NCBI RefSeq assembly: GCF_030124325.1
Contig: NZ_JASKLR010000009.1
Coordinates: 124,322-188,321 of the forward strand
Source of the DNA: Sinorhizobium sp. 8-89
Lineage (GTDB): Bacteria; Pseudomonadota; Alphaproteobacteria; Rhizobiales; Rhizobiaceae
Length of the DNA stretch: 64,000 nt
Direction: 5' to 3'
In this document: positions 25,297 through 34,254 of the stretch, one piece after another
Position numbering within the stretch: position 1 is the stretch's first letter
Layout: each line of letters starts with the position of its first letter
Made by a program: the position numbers and the translations under genes
Notes under the pieces: generated by a model
Seen by the model: only the letters and a program-made list of their open reading frames with translations
What the model was told of the DNA's origin: nothing
Database searches by the model: none

Positions 25297-26257
25297 CGAA
25301 GCGTCCGAAGCGTTCCTCGATGCGAGCCTGGGCGTATTCGAGGCAGATCGAGAGGATCCAGTAGATCATCGAGGCGGTGATCAGCATCTCGATATGGCGG
25401 AACTCGGTCTGGCCTTGGGTACGCGCGAGATACATGATTTCCCAGACGCCGACGACCGACACCAGCGAGGAGTCCTTCAACATCGCGATGAACTGGTTGC
25501 CCGTCGGCGGGATGATGACGCGCATCGCCTGTGGCAGGATCACGAGACCCATTGTCTGGGCAGGGCTGAGGCCGAGCGCGGTCGCGCCTTCCGTCTGACC
25601 GCGTGGAATGCTCTCGATTCCGGCGCGGAAAATCTCGGTCATGTAGGCGCCGTAGCAGAGCGAGAGCGCCAGGATGCCGGCGGGAACAGCGCTGATCACG
25701 TAGCCTACCTGCGGCAGACCGAGGTAGATGATGTAGATCTGCATGAGCAGCGGAAGGCCGCGGAAGAGCGAGGTGTAGAAGGTGGCGAGCCCGTAGACGA
25801 CGCCGTTTCTGGAGAGCTTCGCAATGGCGCCGGCAAGCGCAATGACGGTCGCGATCACGATGGAAATCGCTGAGATGTAGAGCGTCGTCACGACGCCCTG
25901 CGAGATGAGGAATCCGATCTTCTTTGCGATGAAGGCGAAGGACAGATCGAAGGAATAGAAGAACAACATCAGGAGCGCGAAGAGTTCGGCCCAAACGGCG
26001 ACGATCTGCTGACGCCGGGAAAGCTGGCGTAGCGCCTTCCAGTTCGCCGCCACGATCAATGCGATCAGGAGTGCCGAGACGAGGCGACCGGCCGCCGGGT
26101 TCTCCCCGAGCCACCCTTGGGACGCCGGCAGCAACCGGCCGATCCAGGCGGAGCTTATGCCGAGCTGGTAGAGCGCAAGCGTCACGAGGGCGAGCACGAG
26201 AAGGGCGCCCGCGCGTCGCGATGCTTCCGGATAGGTGAGGATCAATCGACCGATCAT
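25286..26257 (-). CDS. Amino-acid ABC transporter permease
   Basis: A 323-residue PAAT-type permease, longer than the usual 220 residues because of two or three extra N-terminal helices (about residues 12-95). The core has GVVTTLYISAISIVIATVIA, SLFRGLPLLMQIYIIYLGLP and the EAA loop EIFRAGIESIPRGQTEGATALG. ATG 26257 is preceded by CAGGAAAG and gives an N-terminus just before the first helix; the frame opens much further up inside the FAD gene. Only one permease gene is present, so it probably forms a homodimer. Confidence 0.88.
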   Translation of the reverse strand: MIGRLILTYPEASRRAGALLVLALVTLALYQLGISSAWIGRLLPASQGWLGENPAAGRLVSALLIALIVAANWKALRQLSRRQQIVAVWAELFALLMLFFYSFDLSFAFIAKKIGFLISQGVVTTLYISAISIVIATVIALAGAIAKLSRNGVVYGLATFYTSLFRGLPLLMQIYIIYLGLPQVGYVISAVPAGILALSLCYGAYMTEIFRAGIESIPRGQTEGATALGLSPAQTMGLVILPQAMRVIIPPTGNQFIAMLKDSSLVSVVGVWEIMYLARTQGQTEFRHIEMLITASMIYWILSICLEYAQARIEERFGRFDVR

Positions 26258-26276
26258 GGTTGTGGTCTTTCCTGTC

Positions 26277-27557
26277 TCAGGCGGCGCGTTCGCGCCACCA
26301 GTCCTGCGCCTGGAGTTTCCAATAGGTGAGCTGGGCCACGGCGAGCCCGGCGAGCCCGCCCGCCCAAACGAGCCCGAAGGGCTGATAGAGTTTGTAGCGC
26401 TCCGATTGGCCGAGGATGCCCTCGGCGACGACCTTGCCGCCGATCGCGGTCGTGTTGAGCCCATGTCCGCCAAAGGCCGTGCAGTACCATACACCCGGGC
26501 TCATCCGCCCGATCTGGGGCATCAGGTGCCGGGCATAGGACATGAGACCCGACCAGGCGAGCTCGGTCTTCAGACCGGAAAGCTGCGGATAGGTGCCCAC
26601 CATCTCGGCCCTCAGTTCCCGGACGAGCGCATCCGTCGAGGCCGCGCGCGTGGTGATACGCCCACCCCACAACAGGCGCTTCCCGCCGTCGACGACGCGG
26701 TAGTAATCGCCAGCACGGCGGTTATCGCCGATCGCGTCGGCGGTCGCGATCGCCGACGCGATGAGATCGGGCGCTTCCTCGCTAACCATCACGTAGGTCG
26801 CTATCGGCAGGAAGGCGCGCTTGAGCCTGCCGTGAAGCGATCCCGTGTAGCCGCCCGTCGTGAACACGACGGTGCGGGCGCGGACCTCGCCACCCTCGGC
26901 CAAGACCCGCTTCTCGGCGCCGTCGAGCACCACCCTCGTCGCAGCAGTGGACTCGTAGATCAGGCCACCAAGGCGCTCGATCTCGCCGGCAAGCGCACGC
27001 AAATAGTTGAGCGGATGTATGTGGAAGGCCCGCCTGTCGCGCAGCGCCTGGAAATAGCGATCGGACTTCAGCACTGAGCGCACCTGGTCGCGGTCGAGGT
27101 AGTCGAGTTGGTAGTCGTAAAGCCAACGCATCGTCTCTGCGTGCGCCTTGAGGCTGGCACCGTCCGCGTAGCGCAGCACGCTTGTGATTCCGCGTGTCGG
27201 CAGGGCATCGCGGATGGCCAGCGCCTCGATCGTCTCACGCACGAAGTCCATGCCTTCGATCGACAGCAGATGGAGGCGGCGGGCGGCATCCTCGCCGGCA
27301 ATCCGGGCGATCTCGGCGGTGCCGGTCGCATAGCCGGGACTGACGAAGCCACCGTTACGGCCGGAGGCTCCGAAGCCGATGCTCTCGGCTTCCAGGACGG
27401 CGACCGCCTGCCCGCCCCGCGCAAGCTGTAGTGCCGTGGTGAGGCCCGCGAGGCCCCCGCCGACGATAACGGTGTCGCAATCCACGTTGCCCGCGAGCGA
27501 CGGGCGCACCGTCTGGTCCGCCATGGTTCGTCTGTAATAGCTGTCTGGGTAGGTCAT
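26277..27557 (-). CDS. FAD-dependent oxidoreductase (DAO family)
   Basis: A 426-residue flavoprotein. The FAD site is DTVIVGGGLAGLTTALQLAR, followed by GFGASGRNGGFVSPG, the PuuB/DadA-like second motif. The C-terminal part has GVWYCTAFGGHGLNTTAIGG and ends in a hydrophobic stretch. Relatives oxidise secondary amines such as gamma-glutamylputrescine, D-amino acids or fructosyl amino acids. Within a fructosamine locus an amadoriase-like role is plausible but not shown. ATG 27557 is followed by MTYPDSYY; an internal ATG at 27524 is possible. A hairpin (27584-27610) separates it from the binding-protein gene. Confidence 0.85.
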   Translation of the reverse strand: MTYPDSYYRRTMADQTVRPSLAGNVDCDTVIVGGGLAGLTTALQLARGGQAVAVLEAESIGFGASGRNGGFVSPGYATGTAEIARIAGEDAARRLHLLSIEGMDFVRETIEALAIRDALPTRGITSVLRYADGASLKAHAETMRWLYDYQLDYLDRDQVRSVLKSDRYFQALRDRRAFHIHPLNYLRALAGEIERLGGLIYESTAATRVVLDGAEKRVLAEGGEVRARTVVFTTGGYTGSLHGRLKRAFLPIATYVMVSEEAPDLIASAIATADAIGDNRRAGDYYRVVDGGKRLLWGGRITTRAASTDALVRELRAEMVGTYPQLSGLKTELAWSGLMSYARHLMPQIGRMSPGVWYCTAFGGHGLNTTAIGGKVVAEGILGQSERYKLYQPFGLVWAGGLAGLAVAQLTYWKLQAQDWWRERAA

Positions 27558-27583
27558 GCCGTGCCGGTCCGCTGAAAATGCAG

Positions 27584-27610
27584 GGGCGCGAGCGAAAATC
27601 GCCCGCGCCC
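27584..27610 (-). terminator. Hairpin after the ABC binding-protein gene
   Basis: A 12-bp stem with one wobble pair (GGGCGCGAGCGA with TCGCCCGCGCCC) and a 3-base loop, directly after the binding-protein stop. No clear U-run. Probably protects the binding-protein message or attenuates the rest of the operon. Confidence 0.55.
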
Positions 27611-27616
27611 ATCCTG

Positions 27617-28444
27617 TCAGTCCGCGCTGTAGTCCTTGCCGTACCACTTGGTGGTCAGCGTCGCCAGCGTTCCGTCCTTCTTCATCTCTTCGATGATGCC
27701 GCCGACCTTCTCGGTCCACTCCGGATCGACTTTCTCGGCGATGACGACCAGCGGCTCCTTGAAGGCGTATTCGCCGTCCATCACGCGCAGCGGATAGCCG
27801 TTCTTGATCGCGTTGAGCGCGGTCTGCTCAGGCGCGATCACCGCATCGAGGCGTACACCGTTGCCGAGGCGCAGGTCATCGAAGGGCAGCATGGAGTCGG
27901 CAAAGGTGCGCACTTCGCCCGGCTCCAGCTTGTACTCGATCGGCGGCAAGCCCGGCGCGTCGATTTCGAGCCGGCGGTTGATGAAATCTTCCGAGGTCGT
28001 CGCCGTCTCGACGCCGATAATCTTGCCCTTCAGATCGTCCACCGCCTTCGCCTCGCTGTCCTTGTGCAGGACGTAGACGTATGGGCTGTAGTAGTAGATG
28101 CCGGCGAAATCGATGACCTGGGCGCGCGCCTTGGTGGGTGTCACCGAGCCGACGCCGAGGTCGTAGCGGCCCTGCCAACGGCCGCCGGTGAGCGTCGCCC
28201 AGTCCGGCGTCTCGAAGCTCACCTCGACGCCGAGGCGCTTGGCGATCTCACGCGAGACATCGATGTCGAAGCCGACCATCTCGTTGTTATCGTCCAGATA
28301 GCTTTGGGGCGGCCAGCCGCTGTTGGTCGCGACGACCATCGCCTTCTTTTCCATGACCCGGTCAAGCGTCTGCCCCGCATGGGCAGAGACCGCAGCAGCG
28401 ACGAATACAACCCCGATGGCAAGTCGTGCGATGAGCTTTTTCAC
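27617..28444 (-). CDS. Periplasmic amino-acid-type ABC binding protein
   Basis: A 275-residue SBP_bac_3 protein with a signal peptide ending AAAVSAHAGQ. It has VATNSGWPPQSYLDDNNEMV, the conserved GFDIDVSREIAKRLGV segment and GRYDLGVGSVTPTKAR. The ligand-arginine position after VTPT is present. It is first of the five-gene minus-strand operon. The start has AGGAGGATCATGTG just before it. The substrate is inferred to be a fructosyl amino acid or related amino compound. Confidence 0.92.
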   Translation of the reverse strand: MKKLIARLAIGVVFVAAAVSAHAGQTLDRVMEKKAMVVATNSGWPPQSYLDDNNEMVGFDIDVSREIAKRLGVEVSFETPDWATLTGGRWQGRYDLGVGSVTPTKARAQVIDFAGIYYYSPYVYVLHKDSEAKAVDDLKGKIIGVETATTSEDFINRRLEIDAPGLPPIEYKLEPGEVRTFADSMLPFDDLRLGNGVRLDAVIAPEQTALNAIKNGYPLRVMDGEYAFKEPLVVIAEKVDPEWTEKVGGIIEEMKKDGTLATLTTKWYGKDYSAD

Positions 28445-28745
28445 ATGATCCTCCTGTTCGATCCGTCAGCCACGATCCCTCTTTATGTAAGATGTCTGAC
28501 AACTATATGTGTAAAGGCGCGCCGTCAGGAGTCAAGGGCAATGCCAGACGCGAATCATGAAACGATTAGATGAGACGATGCAATTCCGTGATGAATGATG
28601 TTGACGTTTGCAGGCCCGCACGAGCGAGACAAATCGGCCGCAATGCTCCGCCGTTGCTCGTTGGAACCGACCGGTATCTCGGCTGTGAGTGCGAAGCGCC
28701 AGCGCTAGGAAAGCGAGATGGCAGCACGAATGAGCGGCCCCTGAG
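28445..28745. other. Promoter region of the fructosamine transport operon
   Basis: 301 bp with no convincing gene. Its marked element is the operator-like TGTAAGATGTCTGACAAC at 28486-28503. Confidence 0.5.
28492..28502. promoter_or_regulatory. Candidate GntR operator upstream of the ABC operon
   Basis: ATGTCTGACAA, containing the palindrome TGTC-T-GACA, 48 bp before the binding-protein ATG. The same 11-mer recurs at 43397. Confidence 0.55.
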
Positions 28746-29111
28746 TTAACGCCGTTGGGTAGGACGAAGGACGTATCCGACCGCGAAGCCAATACCGGCG
28801 AGCAACAGGACAGTGCGAAGTGCACTGCGGTGCTTCGCCGTAGGATGTCCTATCCCGTGCTGAACGCTTGCTGTATCGACGACTTCGGTACGTGGACGGT
28901 CGAGACCGGAGGCGACTTGCTCTTGCCAGCGGCCGGCGGAATCCTGGAATTCGATATTCTCGGTCGAACCGGGAGCCTCATGGTGACGCGCCGCAATTTC
29001 CGCTGCGGCAAGTGCGTCGGCGTGGTTGGGAAAAGTTTCAGAGAAGACGTCATCGACCTTGTAGGCCCACCCCCCGTCGTGCTCCACGACCTCATATCGT
29101 ACCTTTGCCAT
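28746..29111 (-). CDS. DUF2188 domain protein with C-terminal membrane segment
   Basis: A 121-residue protein. It starts AKVRYEVVEHDGGWAYKVDD, a DUF2188-like domain of short strands, with a helical middle ADALAAAEIAARHHE and a single hydrophobic segment TVLLLAGIGFAVGYVL near the C-terminus. ATG 29111 follows CGGGAGCAGC. Similar proteins occur in rhizobial general stress regulons, but no function is known. It is the first of three small minus-strand genes. Confidence 0.75.
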   Translation of the reverse strand: MAKVRYEVVEHDGGWAYKVDDVFSETFPNHADALAAAEIAARHHEAPGSTENIEFQDSAGRWQEQVASGLDRPRTEVVDTASVQHGIGHPTAKHRSALRTVLLLAGIGFAVGYVLRPTQRR

Positions 29112-29307
29112 CGCGCTGCTCCCGTTGAATGAAGCAAAAACATCTGACACCGATCTTGGTTCCGCGGGATCTCAGGATCCGAAAAATACACCTCACGAGC
29201 AGATGCCGACCCGAGAACTGATCGCCGACCGCCGGCGCGCAGATCTTCTGGAAGGTTCCCGAGCAGTTGTTCGAGGCGTTCAGAGCGGCGCACCGTGCTG
29301 CGGACCA

Positions 29308-29958
29308 TTACGACTCGGGCGAGCCCGGGAAAAGCGTCGGCAACTTGTGCTCGGCGGCAGCCCAGGCGCGCATGTGGTAGCGCCGTAACAGCAAGCTGCT
29401 TGTTGCAAAAGCACAAATCCCGGAGATTACGCCGAGCACCATCCCCGAGCTGAATAGGGACGTTGCCACTATTCCCGCGAAAACGCCTGCGATTGCGCCG
29501 TTGATCGTACTCACCATGCCCGAGACACTCATGAAGTACTGCTGGGGCGATGGTTTAAAGCCTTTGTCGACGAGCACCGCCGAGCGATCGTCATGGGTGG
29601 AGTGGATCAGATACTTCTGCATGACTGGCGCGAATTCGGTGTAATAGTGCCGGATTCGCGCCATGCCGCGGGCGTGCACCATGTCCTCTATGGCGACCTG
29701 CACGGCGCGCACGAAGGTGACCAGGCCGATGAAAAAGAGGCAGGGTAGCAGAATCAGGCTGAACAGCACGAATGGCGGGCCCATCTGAGTAACCTGCGCG
29801 ACGAAGGCCAGAGCGATCGTTGCGCTCGAAACCGAAGTCAGGAACAGGTTGGCGCGCTGGTTTGCTTCCTGAATTGTGGCTGTGCGGGCGGTCTGCAGCA
29901 CGAAATGCTCGGTCGTCATGCACTGCAAGACCTGCTGCGTGTTGTCGCCTTCGGTCAT
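29308..29958 (-). CDS. Hypothetical membrane protein, four helices
   Basis: A 216-residue protein with two hydrophobic hairpins: residues about 42-85 (LALA-type TM pair, VLFSLILLPCLFFIGLVTFV) and about 165-200 (INGAIAGVFAGIVATSLF and VLGVISGICAFATSS). A soluble stretch MARIRHYYTEFAPVMQKYL lies between. ATG 29958 has AAGGAGAACACA in front. No family was recognised. Confidence 0.7.
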   Translation of the reverse strand: MTEGDNTQQVLQCMTTEHFVLQTARTATIQEANQRANLFLTSVSSATIALAFVAQVTQMGPPFVLFSLILLPCLFFIGLVTFVRAVQVAIEDMVHARGMARIRHYYTEFAPVMQKYLIHSTHDDRSAVLVDKGFKPSPQQYFMSVSGMVSTINGAIAGVFAGIVATSLFSSGMVLGVISGICAFATSSLLLRRYHMRAWAAAEHKLPTLFPGSPES

Positions 29959-30113
29959 TGTGTTCTCCTTGATCGACCTCGCCACTCACGACCGGGCGAC
30001 TATGAGCGACTACCCGCTTCGCGTCTCACGTGGTCGACCCGGAGGTTTTCGGGCCCGAACTCTTTCTCGAAGATGCTCCGGAGAAAAGTCAAGGGCCCGA
30101 AAGGCTCGCTTGA

Positions 30114-30482
30114 TCACACCCAATAAGGCGGAACTCCATAGTAGTCATAGACGCGGCGGCCGCTCTCGGGACTCCAGTCAAATTCCTGGTTTGCCGAATA
30201 CCGGGGAGCTCCTTCGACCTGCTCTCTGGTGATGTTCACCTGAAAGCCGCCAAGATCCGTGTTGTAGTCGAGCATTTCCCAGGGAAGCGGATAATGGTCA
30301 TGCCCAATTCCCAGGAAACCGCCGAAGCTCATCACCGCATAGGCGACACGTCCGCCGCGTTTCTCGAGGATTATTCTCTCCACCGATCCGATGTGGTTGC
30401 CGTTCATGTCGTAGACGTTTGTCCCCACCACCATGTCGCTGGCAATGAGATCATGAGATTGACGCAGATCAGGGTTAGCCAT
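30114..30482 (-). CDS. PRC-barrel domain protein
   Basis: A 122-residue protein. Residues 10-80 form a PRC barrel: SDMVVGTNVYDMNGNHIGSV, ERIILEKRGGRVAYAVMSFG and the GHDHYPLPWEMLDYN motif common to rhizobial members. The C-terminus ends in Tyr/Pro-rich GVPPYWV. The start has AAGGAGGAACGACG in front. Such proteins are typical of general stress responses. The specific role is unknown. Confidence 0.85.
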   Translation of the reverse strand: MANPDLRQSHDLIASDMVVGTNVYDMNGNHIGSVERIILEKRGGRVAYAVMSFGGFLGIGHDHYPLPWEMLDYNTDLGGFQVNITREQVEGAPRYSANQEFDWSPESGRRVYDYYGVPPYWV

Positions 30483-30605
30483 CGTCGTTCCTCCTTCTGG
30501 TCAGCCAACGCTCGCGCAAACCAGTTGTTCCCTGAAAAGGTCACCCGCTTTGGCCGCGTGTCATCCAGCCAGCCCAGCCCCAGCGTGACAAGCGTGAAGC
30601 CCCGG

Positions 30606-32618
30606 CTACGAGGCGACACGTGTGCGTCCGAAAGCGCGCAGCAACAGGCTCACGGACACCGCGATCTTATCGATATCGGGAACCTCCCGGGAATAACGCC
30701 CGGTATAGAGTTTGATGATCATCTTATCGCGTTCGAAGCCGCGCAGATCGAAATGGAGATGAAGGTAATAGCGCCGCTTGTCGCCCGAGCGGGTGATGTC
30801 CCCGCGCCTCTGGGTGACCTGTTTCAGATCTGCCTCGAGCGGCGCAAAGCCTTCAAGGTTCAGGAGCACGCGGGTCGACCTGAAGCGCGTCTCCGTCGGA
30901 ACCGCGACGACCGCCTTGTCCAGGGAAAGGCTGACCAGGCGCCCTGCGGCACCGTCGACTTCCACCGCCTCGTCGAGCTTGAACGCCTGAAGGAGGCGTC
31001 GCGGCTTCTCGAAGCAGATCAGCGAGGCAATGACAAGCACGACGATGTTGAGCCCGGACCAGAGCGCCGCGATCGTCGAAAACGAGCCGCGCGTGCGCGC
31101 AGTTTCCGGAACGATGTTGATCAGCAGGCCAAGCGCAGTGACGACGATGAAGCCCGCGATCCAGGTGAAGGTATAGGCGTCGAAGGCGCTCGCCTCGTTG
31201 CCGCTGCCCTTGGGGGTCACCTTGAAAGGCTTGCCGAACGGTCGCACGAGGCTCGAAAGAACCGTTGGCAGCATCCGGAAGGTCGAAAAGGTGCCGACCG
31301 CGGTGGAGACCAGCGGCAGGTAGCGGGTGGGTGTGAGCCATAACATCAACAGGAAGTAGGCGGCCAGCACTGGCACCTGATGGGAGAGATAATCGCTGAC
31401 GCCCGTGAAATGGAGCGGGAGCGCGCCGAACCAGAGGTAGACGATCGGTACCACCAGCACCGTAAAGCGGACCAGATATTGCACCAGCCAGGACATCGGC
31501 AGGAACATGATTCTCTGGAAGAGCGACAGTCCAGGCCCGCGTAAGGGGCCGTTGTGCAGGTAGAGTGTCTGGATGCCGCCCTGGCACCAGCGTTCGCGCT
31601 GAACGAAATAGCCGGTCAGGTTCTCGGCCGCCAGGCCCATAGACAGCCGCTCGTTGAGGTAGCGGGTCTTATAGCCCTTGTTGAGCATAGAAAGCGTGGT
31701 CAACAGGTCCTCGGTGATCGACTCGGTCGGGAAGCCGCCGATCGCATCAATCGCCTTGCGGCGCGCGATCGAACAGGAGCCGCAGCAGAAACTCACGTCC
31801 CAGCCGTCACGGCTTGGCGCGATCTCGTCGAAAAACAGGCGTTGCTCATCCGGCCAGACGTTTTCGAGGCCAAGATTGGACTGCACCGGATCGATGTTGA
31901 AAAAATGTTGCGGCGTCTGCACGATGCCGATCGTCTCGTCCGAGAAGAACGGCAATGTGCGCCTGAGGAAGTTGCGATAGGGGACGAAGTCCGCGTCGAA
32001 GACCGCAATGAAATCGCCGGAGCTGACGGCGAGCCCACTGTTCATGTTGCCGGCCTTGGCGTGGGCGCTGTCGCTTCGGATCACATGAATTGCGCCCCGT
32101 CCTTCGCAGAAGGTCCTGAGCCAGTCGCGGCGGCCGTCGTCGAGTACGTAGACCGAGAGCTTGTCCTTTGGATAGTCGAGCGCCAGCGCCCCGACAATCG
32201 TTCTCTCCAGGACATCGAGAGGCTCGTTATAGGTCGGGATGAAAACGTCGACGGTCGGGAGATCGCTTGGCTTTCGCGTGAAAAACACCTGTCCGAGCCG
32301 GTTCGCCTCGACGCTCCGGTCGACATACCGGCTCATCAGGATGAGGAACAGCACGACCTCCGAAAAAGCGAGCATCTCTACTATGAACACCACCCAGACC
32401 CAGTAAAAGTTGGGGCCGTCACTGGGATAGGGAAGAACGGTCTCTGTGAAGCGCCAGACCAGATACCGCATGGCAATGAGAGCCACCAGGGCACAGGTGA
32501 CCGCCCGCGCCCAGGTCCGGTGGCGCGACCAGTTGAACGGCCCGAGCAGAAAGAAGGCGATGACCAGCAGGGTCGGAGCGAGCGCTAGAAGAGACTGAAC
32601 CACAGGCTTTTGATCCAC
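30606..32618 (-). CDS. bgsA: Mixed-linkage beta-glucan synthase, GT2 family
   Basis: A 670-residue processive family-2 glycosyltransferase in the inner membrane. Two helices lead in, then the catalytic domain: D160-D161 (VLDDGRRDW), the DxD at 208-210 (FDADFVP), TED at 302-304 and QRERW at 340-344 (QxxRW). Several more helices follow from about 365. The C-terminal cytosolic tail (about 530-670) has no PilZ signature. Architecture and its pairing with an HlyD-like partner match BgsA of Sinorhizobium meliloti, whose C-terminus binds c-di-GMP to activate synthesis of mixed-linkage (1-3)(1-4)-beta-D-glucan. The GTG start overlaps the bgsB stop by 34 bases, implying coupled translation. Confidence 0.88.
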   Translation of the reverse strand: MDQKPVVQSLLALAPTLLVIAFFLLGPFNWSRHRTWARAVTCALVALIAMRYLVWRFTETVLPYPSDGPNFYWVWVVFIVEMLAFSEVVLFLILMSRYVDRSVEANRLGQVFFTRKPSDLPTVDVFIPTYNEPLDVLERTIVGALALDYPKDKLSVYVLDDGRRDWLRTFCEGRGAIHVIRSDSAHAKAGNMNSGLAVSSGDFIAVFDADFVPYRNFLRRTLPFFSDETIGIVQTPQHFFNIDPVQSNLGLENVWPDEQRLFFDEIAPSRDGWDVSFCCGSCSIARRKAIDAIGGFPTESITEDLLTTLSMLNKGYKTRYLNERLSMGLAAENLTGYFVQRERWCQGGIQTLYLHNGPLRGPGLSLFQRIMFLPMSWLVQYLVRFTVLVVPIVYLWFGALPLHFTGVSDYLSHQVPVLAAYFLLMLWLTPTRYLPLVSTAVGTFSTFRMLPTVLSSLVRPFGKPFKVTPKGSGNEASAFDAYTFTWIAGFIVVTALGLLINIVPETARTRGSFSTIAALWSGLNIVVLVIASLICFEKPRRLLQAFKLDEAVEVDGAAGRLVSLSLDKAVVAVPTETRFRSTRVLLNLEGFAPLEADLKQVTQRRGDITRSGDKRRYYLHLHFDLRGFERDKMIIKLYTGRYSREVPDIDKIAVSVSLLLRAFGRTRVAS

Positions 32619-33817
32619 TGTGTGATCCGGAGGTTGTGTTTGGAAATACGCACCTGCACGGTCCGCCCAACCTGGCAGAAATTCGCGAAGTCCGTATTGA
32701 GCGCCGACGGTCCAAGCAGAATGCGGATCCGGGCGTTGCGCTCGTCGGTTTCGGGCTCGTTGGCGGCAAGAGAGTCCTTCTCGATGACGGCGGAGGAACC
32801 CTTGAGCGCTTGCACCTGCCCCTTGAAGACTTCACCGCGTCCGAAGAGCCGGACCTCCGCGTCTCGTCCAGGATAGATCTCATCGTAGTCGACCTCGGGA
32901 ACGAGAATGTCGACGAACAGCTCGCGGCAATCGAGGATCCGCATCATCTCGTTGTTCAGGACGACGTTCGAGCCGCCGACGATGCTCCTCGCCCAAACAA
33001 CCCCTTCGAACGGCGACGGGACCGTCGCCGATTCGAGGCTGCGAACGCGCTTTTCCTCCTCGATCATTTGCTCTTCGGTCTGGCTCGCCCGTGTCCTGTT
33101 CTCGGCTATGCGGGTGTTGAGATCGTTGATGCGGACGATCACTTCGTCCTGGCGCTGGCGGGAATACGGCACATCGTTCTGGCCGTCAGCGACGACGAAT
33201 ATGTCCTGACGCACGGCGTCGAGGCGTTGCTGCAGCAGTTCCACCGTCAGGTTGCTGATCTCGACTTCGCCTCCGGTCGCGGCGCCGGCAGCCTCAGCCG
33301 CCTCCACCATCTTGCGGGTAAAGATTCCCTTCGACTCCAGCTCTTGCCGACGGTCGAGATCCACCCTTGCCACCACATCCTGGGCGCGCGATACCTCGAC
33401 ACGCTTCCGCAGGATGTGAAGCTCCCGTTCCAGACTGGCGATGGTCGCGCTCTTGAACACGGCGAGCCGTTCGGCAAGCTGGTCGCGCAGGCTCACAAGC
33501 TCGTCACGCTCCCGTTCCAGCGCCGCGACGCGATCGACGGCAGTTCGGTGTTCGGCACGCAGCGCCGCCAGGACGGTCCGATTGACGCGCTCGTTGCGAA
33601 TGATGGCGAGTGTCTCGCCCTCGGCTACCGGCGTCCCGATCCGCGGCGGCGGTTCGGCAATCTCGCCGTCGATCGGCGCATTTATGGTCGCAAAGCGCGC
33701 ATTGACCGTCCCGTCCAGGCTGGTAAACCCGGTCAACCCGGGCAACAACACGGCGGCCACAAGCATCAGGAGCAGAATGCCAACCGTGATGCGCGTCATG
33801 CGATGGTTCAGGATCAT
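32585..33817 (-). CDS. bgsB: HlyD-family membrane fusion protein of the glucan system
   Basis: A 410-residue protein with one N-terminal membrane helix (TRITVGILLLMLVAAVLLPG), lipoyl-like halves NAPIDGEIAEPPPRIGTPV and SPFEGVVWARSIVGG, and long coiled-coil segments between them. It fits the accessory fusion protein BgsB that works with BgsA in beta-glucan export or assembly. The start is ATG 33817 with AGGG upstream; an in-frame GTG at 33835 would add six residues. It is the first gene of the pair. Confidence 0.85.
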   Translation of the reverse strand: MILNHRMTRITVGILLLMLVAAVLLPGLTGFTSLDGTVNARFATINAPIDGEIAEPPPRIGTPVAEGETLAIIRNERVNRTVLAALRAEHRTAVDRVAALERERDELVSLRDQLAERLAVFKSATIASLERELHILRKRVEVSRAQDVVARVDLDRRQELESKGIFTRKMVEAAEAAGAATGGEVEISNLTVELLQQRLDAVRQDIFVVADGQNDVPYSRQRQDEVIVRINDLNTRIAENRTRASQTEEQMIEEEKRVRSLESATVPSPFEGVVWARSIVGGSNVVLNNEMMRILDCRELFVDILVPEVDYDEIYPGRDAEVRLFGRGEVFKGQVQALKGSSAVIEKDSLAANEPETDERNARIRILLGPSALNTDFANFCQVGRTVQVRISKHNLRITQWIKSLWFSLF

Positions 33818-33835
33818 GTCGACCGCCCTACTCAC

Positions 33836-34254
33836 TGCCTTGGCAGCGCAGACTCGGACAATTTTCGCTTGCTGCTGGCACGACCGCTTCTGCGCGAACC
33901 GGCCGCATTAAGCGGGAATCGCCTCCTCGCTACAGCCGCCACGTGTTCAACATTCATCGGCACGTGACATCGAACAACCCCTAGAATTGACTGTTTCAAT
34001 GGTGAATCTATGAAAATCCTGGCTGGCGCGCCCGCCGAGCGTCATCGACCGCGACACCTTCCGCGATAGTCTGTGACTGCACGACTGCGTTGGGAACAAC
34101 ATTGACCTGGGTCAACGCATGAGGTCGGAGCTGAAAAGGAGGGAGACGGCTCGAACGACGAGCAAAGCGCCACCGCACCTCGCGTGCCTCACGCGGCGCG
34201 CCTTGGCAACCTCCCTGTCGAGGTCTAGCATATGCCCTGCTGAGGGAGGGTAAC
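33836..34254. other. Intergenic region between divergent bgsB and a methyltransferase gene
   Basis: About 420 bp without a convincing gene. A possible plus-strand sigma-70 promoter is TTGACT (33987-33992) with TATGAA (34009-34014), spacer 16. Promoters for bgsBA should lie here too but none is obvious. The last bases hold the GAGGGAGGGTAAC ribosome site of the next gene. Confidence 0.4.
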
